Assembly: GCF_049445855.1 (NCBI RefSeq)
Contig: NZ_JBMSDV010000005.1
Coordinates: 62,001-126,000 of the forward strand
Direction of reading: 5' to 3'
Source: JAGOCV01 sp049445855
Lineage (GTDB): Bacteria > Pseudomonadota > Gammaproteobacteria > Burkholderiales > Burkholderiaceae_C
DNA length: 64,000 bases
This document shows, one piece after another, positions 36,256 to 44,122 of the stretch. The notes beneath the pieces are model-generated. The model worked only from the letters and a program-made list of their open reading frames with translations. It ran no database searches and was not told the origin of the DNA. Position numbers and translations under genes: made by a program. Every line of letters begins with the position of its first letter. Position 1 is the stretch's first letter.

Positions 36256-36299
36256 GGCAGGGCCTTCGTGGCCCGGTCTGCGCCGCAGCAGACCCTGCC
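36256..36299 (+). promoter_or_regulatory. Three-way-junction-like RNA element between rpsA and ihfB
   Basis: In the 74-base gap an outer stem GGCAG (36256-36260) / CTGCC (36295-36299) encloses two arms. Arm one is GGCC-TTCGT-GGCC (36261-36273). Arm two is GGTCTGC-GCCGCA-GCAGACC (36275-36294), a perfect 7-bp stem. Only one base (36274) is unpaired at the junction. The element ends 12 bases before the ihfB ATG, where no clear Shine-Dalgarno is visible. No T-run follows, so it is not a typical terminator. Role unknown. Confidence 0.5.
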
Positions 36300-36311
36300 A
36301 ACCCAGAAATC

Positions 36312-36617
36312 ATGACCCGTTCCGACCTTGTTGAAGAACTGGCCGCGCGTTTCAGCCAGCTCACGCACCGCGACGCCGAGTTCGCCGTCAAGACGATTCT
36401 TGACGCAATGAGCGACGCACTGGTGCGCGGACACCGCATCGAAATCCGCGGCTTCGGCAGTTTCTCCATCAACCGCCGGCCACCGCGCATGGGACGCAAT
36501 CCCCGCAGCGGCGAGAGCGTGGCCATTCCCGAAAAGCGCGTCCCCCACTTCAAGCCGGGCAAAGCCCTGCGCGAAGCCGTGGACAAACGCACGGCCGAAC
36601 TCGGTGTCGGTGAGTAG
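36312..36617 (+). CDS. ihfB: Integration host factor subunit beta
   Basis: DNA-bending protein subunit (HU/IHF family), 101 residues. It has the N-terminal MTRSDLVEELAARF helices, EIRGFGSFSINRR and the DNA-intercalating arm RRPPRMGRNPRSGESVAIP. It ends a little beyond the E. coli protein, with RTAELGVGE. It works with IHF-alpha (ihfA elsewhere) at NtrC/sigma-54 promoters such as that of glnA. It lies 74 bases after rpsA with an intervening structured element and 37 bases before lapA. Confidence 0.95.
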   Translation: MTRSDLVEELAARFSQLTHRDAEFAVKTILDAMSDALVRGHRIEIRGFGSFSINRRPPRMGRNPRSGESVAIPEKRVPHFKPGKALREAVDKRTAELGVGE

Positions 36618-36654
36618 AGACGACTAGAATTCATTCGCTGCCCCCGGGAGACGA

Positions 36655-36936
36655 ATGAAATACCTCGCATGGCTGCTCAAGGCAGCCATTTTTTTTACGC
36701 TCTTCGCTTTTGCGCTGAACAACCAGCATGACGTGACCGTGCACTTCTTCTTCGGCACGCAATGGCGCGCGCCGCTGGTGCTGGTGGTGCTGGCCGCCTT
36801 CGCTCTGGGCCTTGCTGCCGGAACCCTTGCGATGGTTCCGCGTTGGTGGCGTCATCGCACTGCGGCGCGCAAGTCGCAGGTCGAGCCCACAAGCGGCGAA
36901 TCAGAAATGCCGCCTGGCAGCCACCATGGAATTTGA
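36655..36936 (+). CDS. lapA: Lipopolysaccharide assembly protein LapA domain protein
   Basis: A 93-residue inner-membrane protein of the DUF1049/LapA family. Two membrane helices (about 3-20 and 40-62) flank FALNNQHDVTVHFFFGTQWRAPL, the conserved extramembrane strand. A short hydrophilic tail follows. LapA works with LapB in control of LpxC turnover and LPS assembly. GGGAG precedes the ATG at 36655. It overlaps lapB by 11 bases, so they are translationally coupled. Confidence 0.88.
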   Translation: MKYLAWLLKAAIFFTLFAFALNNQHDVTVHFFFGTQWRAPLVLVVLAAFALGLAAGTLAMVPRWWRHRTAARKSQVEPTSGESEMPPGSHHGI

Positions 36937-38119
36937 TTTCAGCTGGCTGCTGCTGGGTCTGCCGGTGGCTTTCGTCCTGGGCTGGCTGGCTTCGCGTGTC
37001 GACCTGCGGCAGTTGCGCATCGAGAACCGCCAGGCACCCAAGGCCTATTTCAAGGGCCTGAACTTCCTGCTCAACGAGCAGCAGGACAAGGCCATCGATG
37101 CCTTCATCGAAGCGGTACAGAACGACCCCGACACGTCCGAGCTGCATTTCGCGCTCGGCAACCTGTTCCGCCGGCGCGGTGAGTACGAACGCGCCGTACG
37201 CGTGCACGAGCATCTGCTGTCCCGTGCCGACCTGTCGCAGGTCGATCGCGACCGCGCGCAACATGCGCTCGCACTCGACTTCCTCAAGGCTGGCCTGCTG
37301 GACCGTGCCGAGGATGCGCTGCGCCGCCTGGAAGGTACCGCACACGAAGGCCAGGCACGGCTCGCGCTCCTGGCCATCTATGAGCGCTCGCGCGAGTGGG
37401 CGAACGCCGCTGCCATCGCCAGCAAGCTTGATGAATCGGGCACTGCCAGCTTCAGCATCCGGCAGGCGCACTACCTGTGCGAGCAGGCGGCCACACAGCT
37501 GGCTGCAGGCCACGAGACGCAGGCCATCGCGTTGCTGGAGACTGCCGTACAAACCGCACCGCAAGCGCCGCGTCCGCGCATGGACCTGTCCTCGCTGCTG
37601 CTCGTCCAGGGACACGGGCAGCAGGCCTGGGAACATCTGCGCACGCTGGCGCAGGCCAACCCGGCGACACTTCCCCTTTTCGCGCGCGCCTTGCTGACTG
37701 CGGGCAAGGCCTGCGGCGAAGTCGATGCGGCCCGCGCGCTTCTGCTGCACAGCTACCAGGCCATGCCGTCGCTGGACGTGCTGGAAGCACTGATCGAAAG
37801 CGGCGCCGTCCCGCCAGACGGCACCTCTGGTGGCGCCTCTGGTAGCGCGTCCGCCGCGCAGGCCGAGCCGCGCGACTGGTATGCGCGGCATCTGGAACGC
37901 GAGCCCTCACTGGTCGCAGCTGCCCGCTGGATCGCCAGCGAGAAGTTCGAGCACGAGCAGTTCCATCCGCAGGTGCAGCGCGCGCTCGACCATGCAGCCA
38001 GGCCGCTGCTGCGCTATCGCTGCGCCGCATGCGGCTTCGAGGCCCAGCAGCGCTTCTGGCAATGTCCCGGCTGCCAGGCCTGGGACAGCTACCCGCCACA
38101 GCGCGTCGAAGAACTCTAA
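36926..38119 (+). CDS. lapB: Lipopolysaccharide assembly protein LapB
   Basis: A 397-residue TPR protein anchored by one N-terminal helix (WLLLGLPVAFVLGWLASRVD). About nine TPR-like repeats start with the conserved AYFKGLNFLLNEQQDKAIDAF. A C-terminal rubredoxin-type zinc domain (RCAACGFEAQQRFWQCPGCQAWDSYPP) carries four cysteines. LapB regulates FtsH-mediated degradation of LpxC and thus LPS amount. A low-complexity insert (GTSGGASGSASAAQ) near residue 300 is unusual for the family. Start ATG at 36926, overlapping lapA. Confidence 0.93.
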   Translation: MEFDFSWLLLGLPVAFVLGWLASRVDLRQLRIENRQAPKAYFKGLNFLLNEQQDKAIDAFIEAVQNDPDTSELHFALGNLFRRRGEYERAVRVHEHLLSRADLSQVDRDRAQHALALDFLKAGLLDRAEDALRRLEGTAHEGQARLALLAIYERSREWANAAAIASKLDESGTASFSIRQAHYLCEQAATQLAAGHETQAIALLETAVQTAPQAPRPRMDLSSLLLVQGHGQQAWEHLRTLAQANPATLPLFARALLTAGKACGEVDAARALLLHSYQAMPSLDVLEALIESGAVPPDGTSGGASGSASAAQAEPRDWYARHLEREPSLVAAARWIASEKFEHEQFHPQVQRALDHAARPLLRYRCAACGFEAQQRFWQCPGCQAWDSYPPQRVEEL

Positions 38120-38252
38120 GCAGCCGGCCGGCGTGCTGACCAAATAAAACAGTTGCAACAGACCTGAGGGTCAACCTGCTTTTTCCACACGGCGTTGGAC
38201 GGCGGCTTCGCAATCGCGGAGCTTCCATATCAACATGCACGGAGGAAAACTC

Positions 38253-38600
38253 ATGCTCAAGAAAATCCTGCTGGCCACGGCCATGCTGTGGGCCAGCGCC
38301 TCGTTCGCGGCCGACGTCAACAAGGCCAGCGCCGCAGAACTCGACAGCGTCAAGGGCATCGGCCCCAGCCTGTCCACACGCATCCTGGACGAACGCAAGA
38401 AGGGTGAGTTCAAGAACTGGGACGACTTCATGCAGCGCATGAAGGGCGTCAAGGACGCACGCGCCGCCAAGCTCTCGGCCGAAGGCCTGACGGTGAATGG
38501 TGAAGCGTTCAAGGGTGCTGGCAAGCCCGCCGGCAAGGCGGCTGCCAAGGTGGCAGACAAGGCGGCTGCGAAGGCAGAGGCAGCGCCCGCCAAGCCCTGA
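38253..38600 (+). CDS. ComEA-like helix-hairpin-helix exported protein with Lys/Ala tail
   Basis: A 115-residue protein. The signal peptide (KKILLATAMLWASASFA) is followed by a helix-hairpin-helix domain with VNKASAAELDSVKGIGPSLSTRILDER and a second hairpin MKGVKDARAAKLSAEGL. A tail of about 30 residues rich in Lys, Ala, Gly and Pro resembles histone-H1-like or AlgP-type tails. ComEA proteins bind incoming DNA in the periplasm; no other competence gene is adjacent. GGAGG (38241-38245) fixes the ATG at 38253 over the upstream ATG at 38235. A strong terminator follows. Confidence 0.85.
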   Translation: MLKKILLATAMLWASASFAADVNKASAAELDSVKGIGPSLSTRILDERKKGEFKNWDDFMQRMKGVKDARAAKLSAEGLTVNGEAFKGAGKPAGKAAAKVADKAAAKAEAAPAKP

Positions 38601-38616
38601 CCGCGCCATGAGGCGT

Positions 38617-38653
38617 CATGCGTCAGGCGGCAAACTTCCGCCAACGACGCATG
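38617..38653. repeat. Imperfect hairpin between the ComEA-like gene and its terminator
   Basis: CATGCGTC (38617-38624) pairs with GACGCATG (38646-38653), and inside it GGCGG (38626-38630) pairs with CCGCC (38638-38642), with small bulges. It sits 17 bases after the stop codon and just before a canonical terminator. It could stabilise the 3' end or mark an old repeat; no second copy is seen here. Confidence 0.4.
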
Positions 38654-38657
38654 CATG

Positions 38658-38688
38658 AAATGCCGCCCGGACTCGGGCGGCATTTTTT
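38658..38688 (+). terminator. Rho-independent terminator after the ComEA-like gene
   Basis: TGCCGCCCG (38661-38669) and CGGGCGGCA (38674-38682) form a perfect 9-bp stem with a 4-base loop and are followed by six T on the plus strand. The reverse direction has only a short T-run, so it mainly ends transcription from the left; it also lies just beyond the convergent oxoprolinase gene. Confidence 0.9.
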
Positions 38689-38721
38689 CTTCTGCCGATC
38701 TTTTCTGGTCGATGCGCCCGG

Positions 38722-41700
38722 TCAGGCCTGTCCGTAACCACCGCCGCCCGGTGTGAGGATTTCGAACACATCGCCTTCCGCCATCTCCGCCTGGCCGATA
38801 TGGCCCAGCGTTTCTTCGCTGCCGTCCACGCGCACCACACGGTTGATGCCGACGGCCCCATCGTGGCCGCCCGCCATTCCGAACGCGCCGTTGACGCGAC
38901 CGTTGGACAGGATGCTTGCGGTCATCGGCTCGAGGAACCGCACACGCCGCACGCCGCCGTCACCGCCCTTCCACTGCCCCGCACCCCCGGAGCCGGCACG
39001 GATCTCATAACTGTCCAGCCGCACAGGGAAGCGGAATTCCAGCACTTCGGGGTCGGTCAGGCGCGAATTGGTCATGTGCGTCTGCACCACGCTCGTGCCG
39101 TTGAAGCCGTCACCTGCGCCACTGCCGCCGGAGATCGTCTCGTAGTACTGGTAGCGCGCATTGCCGAAAGTGAAGTTGTTCATCGTGCACTGGCTCGCGG
39201 CCATGACGCCGAGCGCGCCGTACAGCGCATTGGTGATGCAGCTGGAAGTCTCGACGTTGCCCGCCACCACCGAGGCCGGCGGGTTCGGGTTCAGCATCGA
39301 GCCCGCCGGAATGATGACCTTCAATGGCTTGAGACAACCTGCGTTCAGCGGGATGTCGTCGTCCACCAGCGTGCGGAACACATAAAGCACCGCCGCCATG
39401 CAGACCGCGGTCGGCGCATTGAAGTTGTTCACCTGCTGCGGCGACGTGCCGGTGAAGTCGATCTCGGCGCTGCGCGCCAGCGTGTTGACGCGGATGGCCA
39501 CGCGGATCTGCGCGCCGTTGTCCAGCGGCAGCGTGAATTCACCGTTCTTCAGCCGTGTGATGACGCGACGCACCGACTCCTCGGCGTTGTCCTGCACGTG
39601 CTTCATGTAGGCCTGGACCACGTCGAGACCGAACTGCGCCACCATCTTGCGCAACTCCTGCACGCCCTTCTCGTTGGCCGCGATCTGCGCCTTGAGGTCA
39701 GCCATGTTCTGCTGCGGGTTGCGGCTGGGGTACTCACCGCTCCTGAGCAACGCGATCATCTCTGCTTCACGCAGCACGCCTTGCGCCACGAGCTTGAAGT
39801 TGTTGATCTGCACGCCCTCTTCCTCGATGCGCGTGGAGAACGGCGGCATCGAGCCCGGCGTGGTGCCGCCGATGTCGGCCTGGTGGCCACGACTGCCCAC
39901 GTAGAACAACGGCTTGTCGCCACCGCCCGTGCCCAGGTAGACCGGTGTGATCACCGTCACGTCGGGCAAGTGGGTGCCGCCGTGGTACGGGTCGTTGAGA
40001 ACGTACACATCGCCCGGTTGCATCTTGCCGGTGTTCTCGCGGATCACCGTCTTGATGCTCTCGCCCATGCTGCCCAGGTGCACCGGCATGTGCGGCGCGT
40101 TGGCGATCAGGTTGCCCTGTGCGTCGAACAGGGCGCAGGAAAAGTCGAGCCGCTCCTTGATGTTCACCGAATAGGCCGTGTTCTGCAGTTGCAGTCCCAT
40201 CTGCTCGGCGATGTTCATGAACAGGTTGTTGAACACCTCGAGCAACACCGGGTCCACCGTGGTGCCAGCGGCAAAGCTCACCGTGCGCGGCACACGCCGT
40301 TCCAGCACCAGATGATCGAGCGCGGTGAGCTGCGCCTCCCAGCCGGGCTCCAGGATGGTCGTGGCGTTTTTCTCGGCGATGATGGCCGGGCCGGGCAACA
40401 CGTCGCCTGCGCGCATGTCCTCGCGCACCACGAGCGCGGCGTCGTGCCACTGTCCACCCGAGTACATGCGCACGGTGTTTCGACGTGGCACCTCGCGCGG
40501 CTCGTGCAAGGCGTGCCGCGGCTCCTGAGGCGCATCACCCGCAAGTACCGCCTCCACCGACACGGCCTCCACGATCAACGCCTTGCCCTGCATGAGGAAG
40601 GCGAATCGCTGGCGGTACGCGCGTTCGAAGCCCGACTCGATTTCCGCGATGGAGCCCAGCGGCACCACCAGCGCCGAATCGGTACCTTCGTACTTGATGT
40701 GCACGCGCCGGTGCATCTGCACCGCACCGCTGCCCGCCTGCTGGCGCAGCAGTTCTTCTTTTGCCTCGGCAGCCAGTGCATCGAGCTTCTCGCCGATGCC
40801 TGCCAGCGCGTCCTGCGTGAGGCGTACTTCGACCGCCTGCTCCCGGATCACGTTCTGGTCGGCCAGACCCATGCCGTAGGCCGACAGTACGCCGGCCAAG
40901 GGATGCACGAACACCCGCGTCATGCCCAGCGCATCGGCCACCAGACAGGCGTGCTGCCCGCCTGCGCCGCCGAAGCACTGCAGCGTATAGCGCGTCACGT
41001 CGTAGCCGCGCGCGACGGAAATCTTCTTGATGGCGTTGGCCATCTGCTGCACCGCGATGCTGATGAAACCCTCGGCCACTTCTTCCGCCGTGCGCCCCGT
41101 TTCATCCGCGAGTTTCGAGAACTTCTCGACGACCGCATCACGGCTGAGCGCTTCGTTCGCCGACGGGCCGAACACGCGCGGGAAATGCTCGGGCTGGATC
41201 TTGCCAACCATCACGTTCGCATCCGTCACGGCGAGCGGACCGCCGCGTCGGTAGCACGCCGGGCCTGGATTGGCACCCGCGCTCTCGGGGCCCACGCGGA
41301 ATCGTGCGCCGTCGTACTGAAGAATCGAGCCACCACCCGCTGCGACGGTGTGGATGCTCATCATCGGCGCACGCATGCGCACACCGGCCACCTGCGTCTC
41401 GAACTCGCGCTCGAATTCGCCCGCGAAGTGGCTCACGTCGGTGGAGGTACCCCCCATGTCGAAGCCGATCACGCGAACCTGCCCGCCGGTTGCGCTGCCC
41501 GAACCCGCATGACCGCCGAACGCGAGTTGCGCCGTGCGTGCCATGCCGACGATGCCGCCGGCCGGACCGCTCAAGATCGCGTCCTTGCCCTGGAAGGCGT
41601 GTGCGTTTGTCAGGCCGCCGGACGATTGCATGAAGAACAACTGCACACCGGGCATCTCGCCCGCCACCTGGTCGACATAGCGCCTCAGGATCGGCGAGAG

Positions 41701-42363
41701 GTACGCATCCACCACCGTCGTGTCGCCACGGCTCACGAACTTCATCATCGGACTGACCTTGTGGCTCACGCTCACCTGCGTGAAGCCGGCTTCGCGCGCC
41801 AGCGCCTCCGCCTCCAGCTCATGCGCCACGTGGCGATAGCCGTGCATGAAAACGATGGCCACGCTCGCCAGCCCGCTCTTGCGTGCCGCCGCCAGTCCGG
41901 TGCGCAGGGCGTCAGCATCGAGCGGCTCGACTTCATCGCCATGCGCGCCCATGCGTTCGTTGGCCTCGATGACGCGCGCATACAGCAACTCGGGCAGCAG
42001 GATGCGCCGGTCGAACAGGCGCGGCCGGTTCTGGTAGGCAATGCGCAGCGCATCGCGGAAGCCGCGCGTGGTGACCAGCAGCGTCGGCTCCCCTTTGCGT
42101 TCGAGCAGTGCATTGGTGGCAACTGTCGTGCCCATCTTCACGCACTCCACCAGTCCGGGCGTGACAGGCTCGCCGCGCTGCAGCCCCAGCAGATGGCGGA
42201 TGCCGGCCACCGCGGCGTCCTTGTACTGTTCGGGGTTCTCGGAGAGCAGCTTGTGCGTGGTCAACGTGCCGTCGGGCTTGCGCGCGACGATGTCGGTGAA
42301 CGTGCCGCCGCGGTCGATCCAGAATTGCCAGCGCGCTGTGACCGGAGTCTGTGTTTCGCTCAT
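38722..42363 (-). CDS. Fused 5-oxoprolinase/hydantoinase (HyuA-HyuB, OPLAH type)
   Basis: A 1213-residue ATP-dependent enzyme of the 5-oxoprolinase type. The N-terminal HyuA half (about 1-690) has FWIDRGGTFTDIVA, an ASKHA-like nucleotide site, VIGFDMGGTSTDVSHFAGEFE and CFGGAGGQHACLVADALGM. The HyuB half (about 700-1205) has LFMNIAEQMGLQLQNTAYSVNIKERLDFSCALFD, NDPYHGGTHLPDV and GSGGAGQWKGGDG. The fusion is as in eukaryotic OPLAH; the reaction is hydrolysis of 5-oxoproline or a related hydantoin-like ring. It lies 45 bases after a TRAP-receptor gene in an operon with a MarR-like regulator, so uptake of its substrate by TRAP is a reasonable inference. Confidence 0.9.
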   Translation of the reverse strand: MSETQTPVTARWQFWIDRGGTFTDIVARKPDGTLTTHKLLSENPEQYKDAAVAGIRHLLGLQRGEPVTPGLVECVKMGTTVATNALLERKGEPTLLVTTRGFRDALRIAYQNRPRLFDRRILLPELLYARVIEANERMGAHGDEVEPLDADALRTGLAAARKSGLASVAIVFMHGYRHVAHELEAEALAREAGFTQVSVSHKVSPMMKFVSRGDTTVVDAYLSPILRRYVDQVAGEMPGVQLFFMQSSGGLTNAHAFQGKDAILSGPAGGIVGMARTAQLAFGGHAGSGSATGGQVRVIGFDMGGTSTDVSHFAGEFEREFETQVAGVRMRAPMMSIHTVAAGGGSILQYDGARFRVGPESAGANPGPACYRRGGPLAVTDANVMVGKIQPEHFPRVFGPSANEALSRDAVVEKFSKLADETGRTAEEVAEGFISIAVQQMANAIKKISVARGYDVTRYTLQCFGGAGGQHACLVADALGMTRVFVHPLAGVLSAYGMGLADQNVIREQAVEVRLTQDALAGIGEKLDALAAEAKEELLRQQAGSGAVQMHRRVHIKYEGTDSALVVPLGSIAEIESGFERAYRQRFAFLMQGKALIVEAVSVEAVLAGDAPQEPRHALHEPREVPRRNTVRMYSGGQWHDAALVVREDMRAGDVLPGPAIIAEKNATTILEPGWEAQLTALDHLVLERRVPRTVSFAAGTTVDPVLLEVFNNLFMNIAEQMGLQLQNTAYSVNIKERLDFSCALFDAQGNLIANAPHMPVHLGSMGESIKTVIRENTGKMQPGDVYVLNDPYHGGTHLPDVTVITPVYLGTGGGDKPLFYVGSRGHQADIGGTTPGSMPPFSTRIEEEGVQINNFKLVAQGVLREAEMIALLRSGEYPSRNPQQNMADLKAQIAANEKGVQELRKMVAQFGLDVVQAYMKHVQDNAEESVRRVITRLKNGEFTLPLDNGAQIRVAIRVNTLARSAEIDFTGTSPQQVNNFNAPTAVCMAAVLYVFRTLVDDDIPLNAGCLKPLKVIIPAGSMLNPNPPASVVAGNVETSSCITNALYGALGVMAASQCTMNNFTFGNARYQYYETISGGSGAGDGFNGTSVVQTHMTNSRLTDPEVLEFRFPVRLDSYEIRAGSGGAGQWKGGDGGVRRVRFLEPMTASILSNGRVNGAFGMAGGHDGAVGINRVVRVDGSEETLGHIGQAEMAEGDVFEILTPGGGGYGQA

Positions 42364-42408
42364 ATCGGTAAATGGGGAATGGATGAAGTGAATGCGCGGC
42401 CGCTGATA

Positions 42409-43404
42409 TCAGCCACGCCTGTTGAAGAAATCCAGCAGTACGATCGCGTTGTCGATGCCCGCGCGAGCCGCCCATTCGCGGCTCATCTTCTCGCCCAGCG
42501 ACGACAACGTGCGCCGCAGTTCGAAGGGCGCGGGCTCCACGCTCATGCGGCTTCGGGTGAGTTGCAGCTTCGCATCGTCGTCGGCCGCATCGGCCAGGCT
42601 CCACCCGCGCTTCTCGGCCTGCGCCGCCATGGTGCGCAATGCCTCGCGAGCGGGCGCAGGCAATGCAGCCACCGCCCTGGCATTGGCGCAAACCATGTTC
42701 TTGGGAATCCACGCACGCAATTCGTAGAACACCTTCATGCGCGACCATGCCTGGCTGTCCACGCCGGTCACGCTGGAGGTGATCATCGCGTCCACGCGGC
42801 CGTCGGCCACGGCAGCCGCGAGTTCGCTCGCCGCGATGTTGGCCGGTGTCGCGCCGGAGAGCTCCGCCATGCGGCGCGTCGCGTCGTTGTACACGCGGAA
42901 GTTCATCGACTTCAGGTCTTCCAGTCGCGCGACAGCCTTTCGCGAGAACAGGCCCTGCCCCGGCCATGGCACCGCGTAGAGCAGTTCGAGGCCACGCGCC
43001 GCCAGCGCCTTCTCGATCGAAGCCCGCGAGACCTGCCACATCAGCCGCGCATCTTCCGGACCCCGCACGATGAAAGGAATCGCATCCATGTTGAGCGCCG
43101 GCACGAGGTTCGCGTAAGCCGACATCAGCACTTCGCCGAGCTGGATCTCGCCGGCTTCGAGCGCGGGCAATATCTCGGGCATTTTCTTCAGCGCCGCATT
43201 GACCTGCAGGTCCACCTCCACCGCGCCACGCGATGCAGCCTGCCACTCGGTCGAGAAGAGGCGCACATTGCGCGTGTGGTGCACGGCGTCGCCGTACGCA
43301 GTGGCGAAGCGCCAGGTGGCGGTCTGCGCGGATGCGCCCGTCGCCACCAGCGGCGATGCGATTGCTGCCGCACCGAGTGAATGGATGAATTGCCGGCGTT
43401 GCAC
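42409..43404 (-). CDS. TRAP transporter solute-receptor (DctP family), second copy
   Basis: A 331-residue periplasmic TRAP receptor with a twin-arginine-like signal (VQRRQFIHSLGAAAIASPLVATGASAQ). DctP features are EIQLGEVLMSAYANLVPALNMDAIPF and LEDLKSMNFRVYNDATRRMAEL; the conserved Arg of FRVY normally contacts the substrate carboxylate. It is paralogous to the receptor at 44.1 kb: both have a TGVDS block and an AW(I/L)PKN block. The GTG at 43404 is preceded by AGGAAGG and starts the signal peptide. No permease genes follow on this strand, so it probably shares DctQM across the divergent promoter region. Confidence 0.86.
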   Translation of the reverse strand: MQRRQFIHSLGAAAIASPLVATGASAQTATWRFATAYGDAVHHTRNVRLFSTEWQAASRGAVEVDLQVNAALKKMPEILPALEAGEIQLGEVLMSAYANLVPALNMDAIPFIVRGPEDARLMWQVSRASIEKALAARGLELLYAVPWPGQGLFSRKAVARLEDLKSMNFRVYNDATRRMAELSGATPANIAASELAAAVADGRVDAMITSSVTGVDSQAWSRMKVFYELRAWIPKNMVCANARAVAALPAPAREALRTMAAQAEKRGWSLADAADDDAKLQLTRSRMSVEPAPFELRRTLSSLGEKMSREWAARAGIDNAIVLLDFFNRRG

Positions 43405-43420
43405 GATGCACCTTCCTGGT

Positions 43421-43957
43421 TCAGAGCGACGCGGCCGCACGCGCCGCCTGGTCGTACACGCCCGAGAGCACGCGCAGCAGCCGCGCGAGCTCGCCGATGT
43501 CGCGGTTCAGGCCCTCGTCGGCCTTGAGCGCATTGATGAGGCACTGCTCGCGGATCTCGCGATAGCGGTCGACGAACGAACGGCCTTCGTCGGTGGAGGC
43601 GTAGGTGACTTCCTTGCCGTTCTTGCTGGACGCCACCACGCCGATCCCCTGCAGCTTCTTCAGCGAATAGTTGATGAGGTGCGTGTCCTCGACATTCATG
43701 ATGAAGCAGATGTCGGCCAGGCGCTTGTCCCGCGCGCGGTGCGTGACGTGGTGCAGCACCAGCACGTCCAGCGGTGTGAGGTCCTTCAGGCCTGCCGCAC
43801 TCATGCAGTGCACGACCCATCGATGGAAGGCATTGCCGGCCACGATGAGGCCGAATTCGAACTCGCTCATCTCCGCGCTGCGCGGGGACACGAGATGCGC
43901 GGAAGAAACGATGGGCGGCATGACCTCACCCGTACGTCCCGGCTTTTTGCTCGCCAT
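43421..43957 (-). CDS. MarR-like winged-helix transcriptional regulator
   Basis: A 178-residue regulator with a winged-helix MarR-type core (about 45-145): DLTPLDVLVLHHVTHRARDKRLADICFIMNVEDTHLINYSLKKLQ is the helix-turn-helix and GVVASSKNGKEVTYASTDEGR the wing. AGGAGG lies 6 bases before the ATG at 43957. It is the first gene of the receptor/oxoprolinase operon and divergent from the TRAP dctP gene. It most likely controls both directions through operators in the 165-base gap. The inducer is not known. Confidence 0.82.
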   Translation of the reverse strand: MASKKPGRTGEVMPPIVSSAHLVSPRSAEMSEFEFGLIVAGNAFHRWVVHCMSAAGLKDLTPLDVLVLHHVTHRARDKRLADICFIMNVEDTHLINYSLKKLQGIGVVASSKNGKEVTYASTDEGRSFVDRYREIREQCLINALKADEGLNRDIGELARLLRVLSGVYDQAARAAASL

Positions 43958-43972
43958 CAAAGGCCTCCTGAC

Positions 43973-43989
43973 TGGCATTGATATTGCAT
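43973..43989 (+). promoter_or_regulatory. Sigma-54-like -24/-12 site in the TRAP intergenic region
   Basis: TGGCATTGATATTGCAT reads on the plus strand toward the TRAP receptor gene. The GG (43974-43975) and GC (43986-43987) are separated by exactly 10 bases and the -12 part (TTGCA) is perfect; the -24 part matches TGGCA. It would give a leader of about 120 bases. No enhancer-binding activator is encoded beside it, so it could be a chance match. Confidence 0.4.
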
Positions 43990-44007
43990 GTCACGAATTG
44001 TAGGGAG

Positions 44008-44039
44008 CAAATAGATAATTTGTCGATAATTTGTTGACA
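44008..44039. promoter_or_regulatory. Tandem 11-base repeat, CAAAT-N5-ATTTG palindrome and TTGACA box
   Basis: An AT-rich patch in the MarR/TRAP divergent region holds GATAATTTGT twice (44014-44023 and 44025-44034), an inverted repeat CAAAT-N5-ATTTG (44008-44022), and a perfect TTGACA (44034-44039) reading toward the TRAP receptor gene. The -10 box is unclear. The repeat/palindrome combination overlapping a -35 box is what a MarR-type operator would look like. Confidence 0.5.
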
Positions 44040-44122
44040 TTTAGGGAAAACACCAATCAGCCCGGATCGGTGGCAGCACTACAGTGCCGTCACCGTCCTT
44101 TTCAACCTCAACGGAGCTCTTC

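Noticed and set aside
38800..43380. A 1526-codon open frame on the plus strand opposite the oxoprolinase and receptor genes
   Set aside because: It is an artefact of GC-rich codon bias; the translation is His/Arg-rich without any domain, and the minus strand has strong family motifs over the same span.
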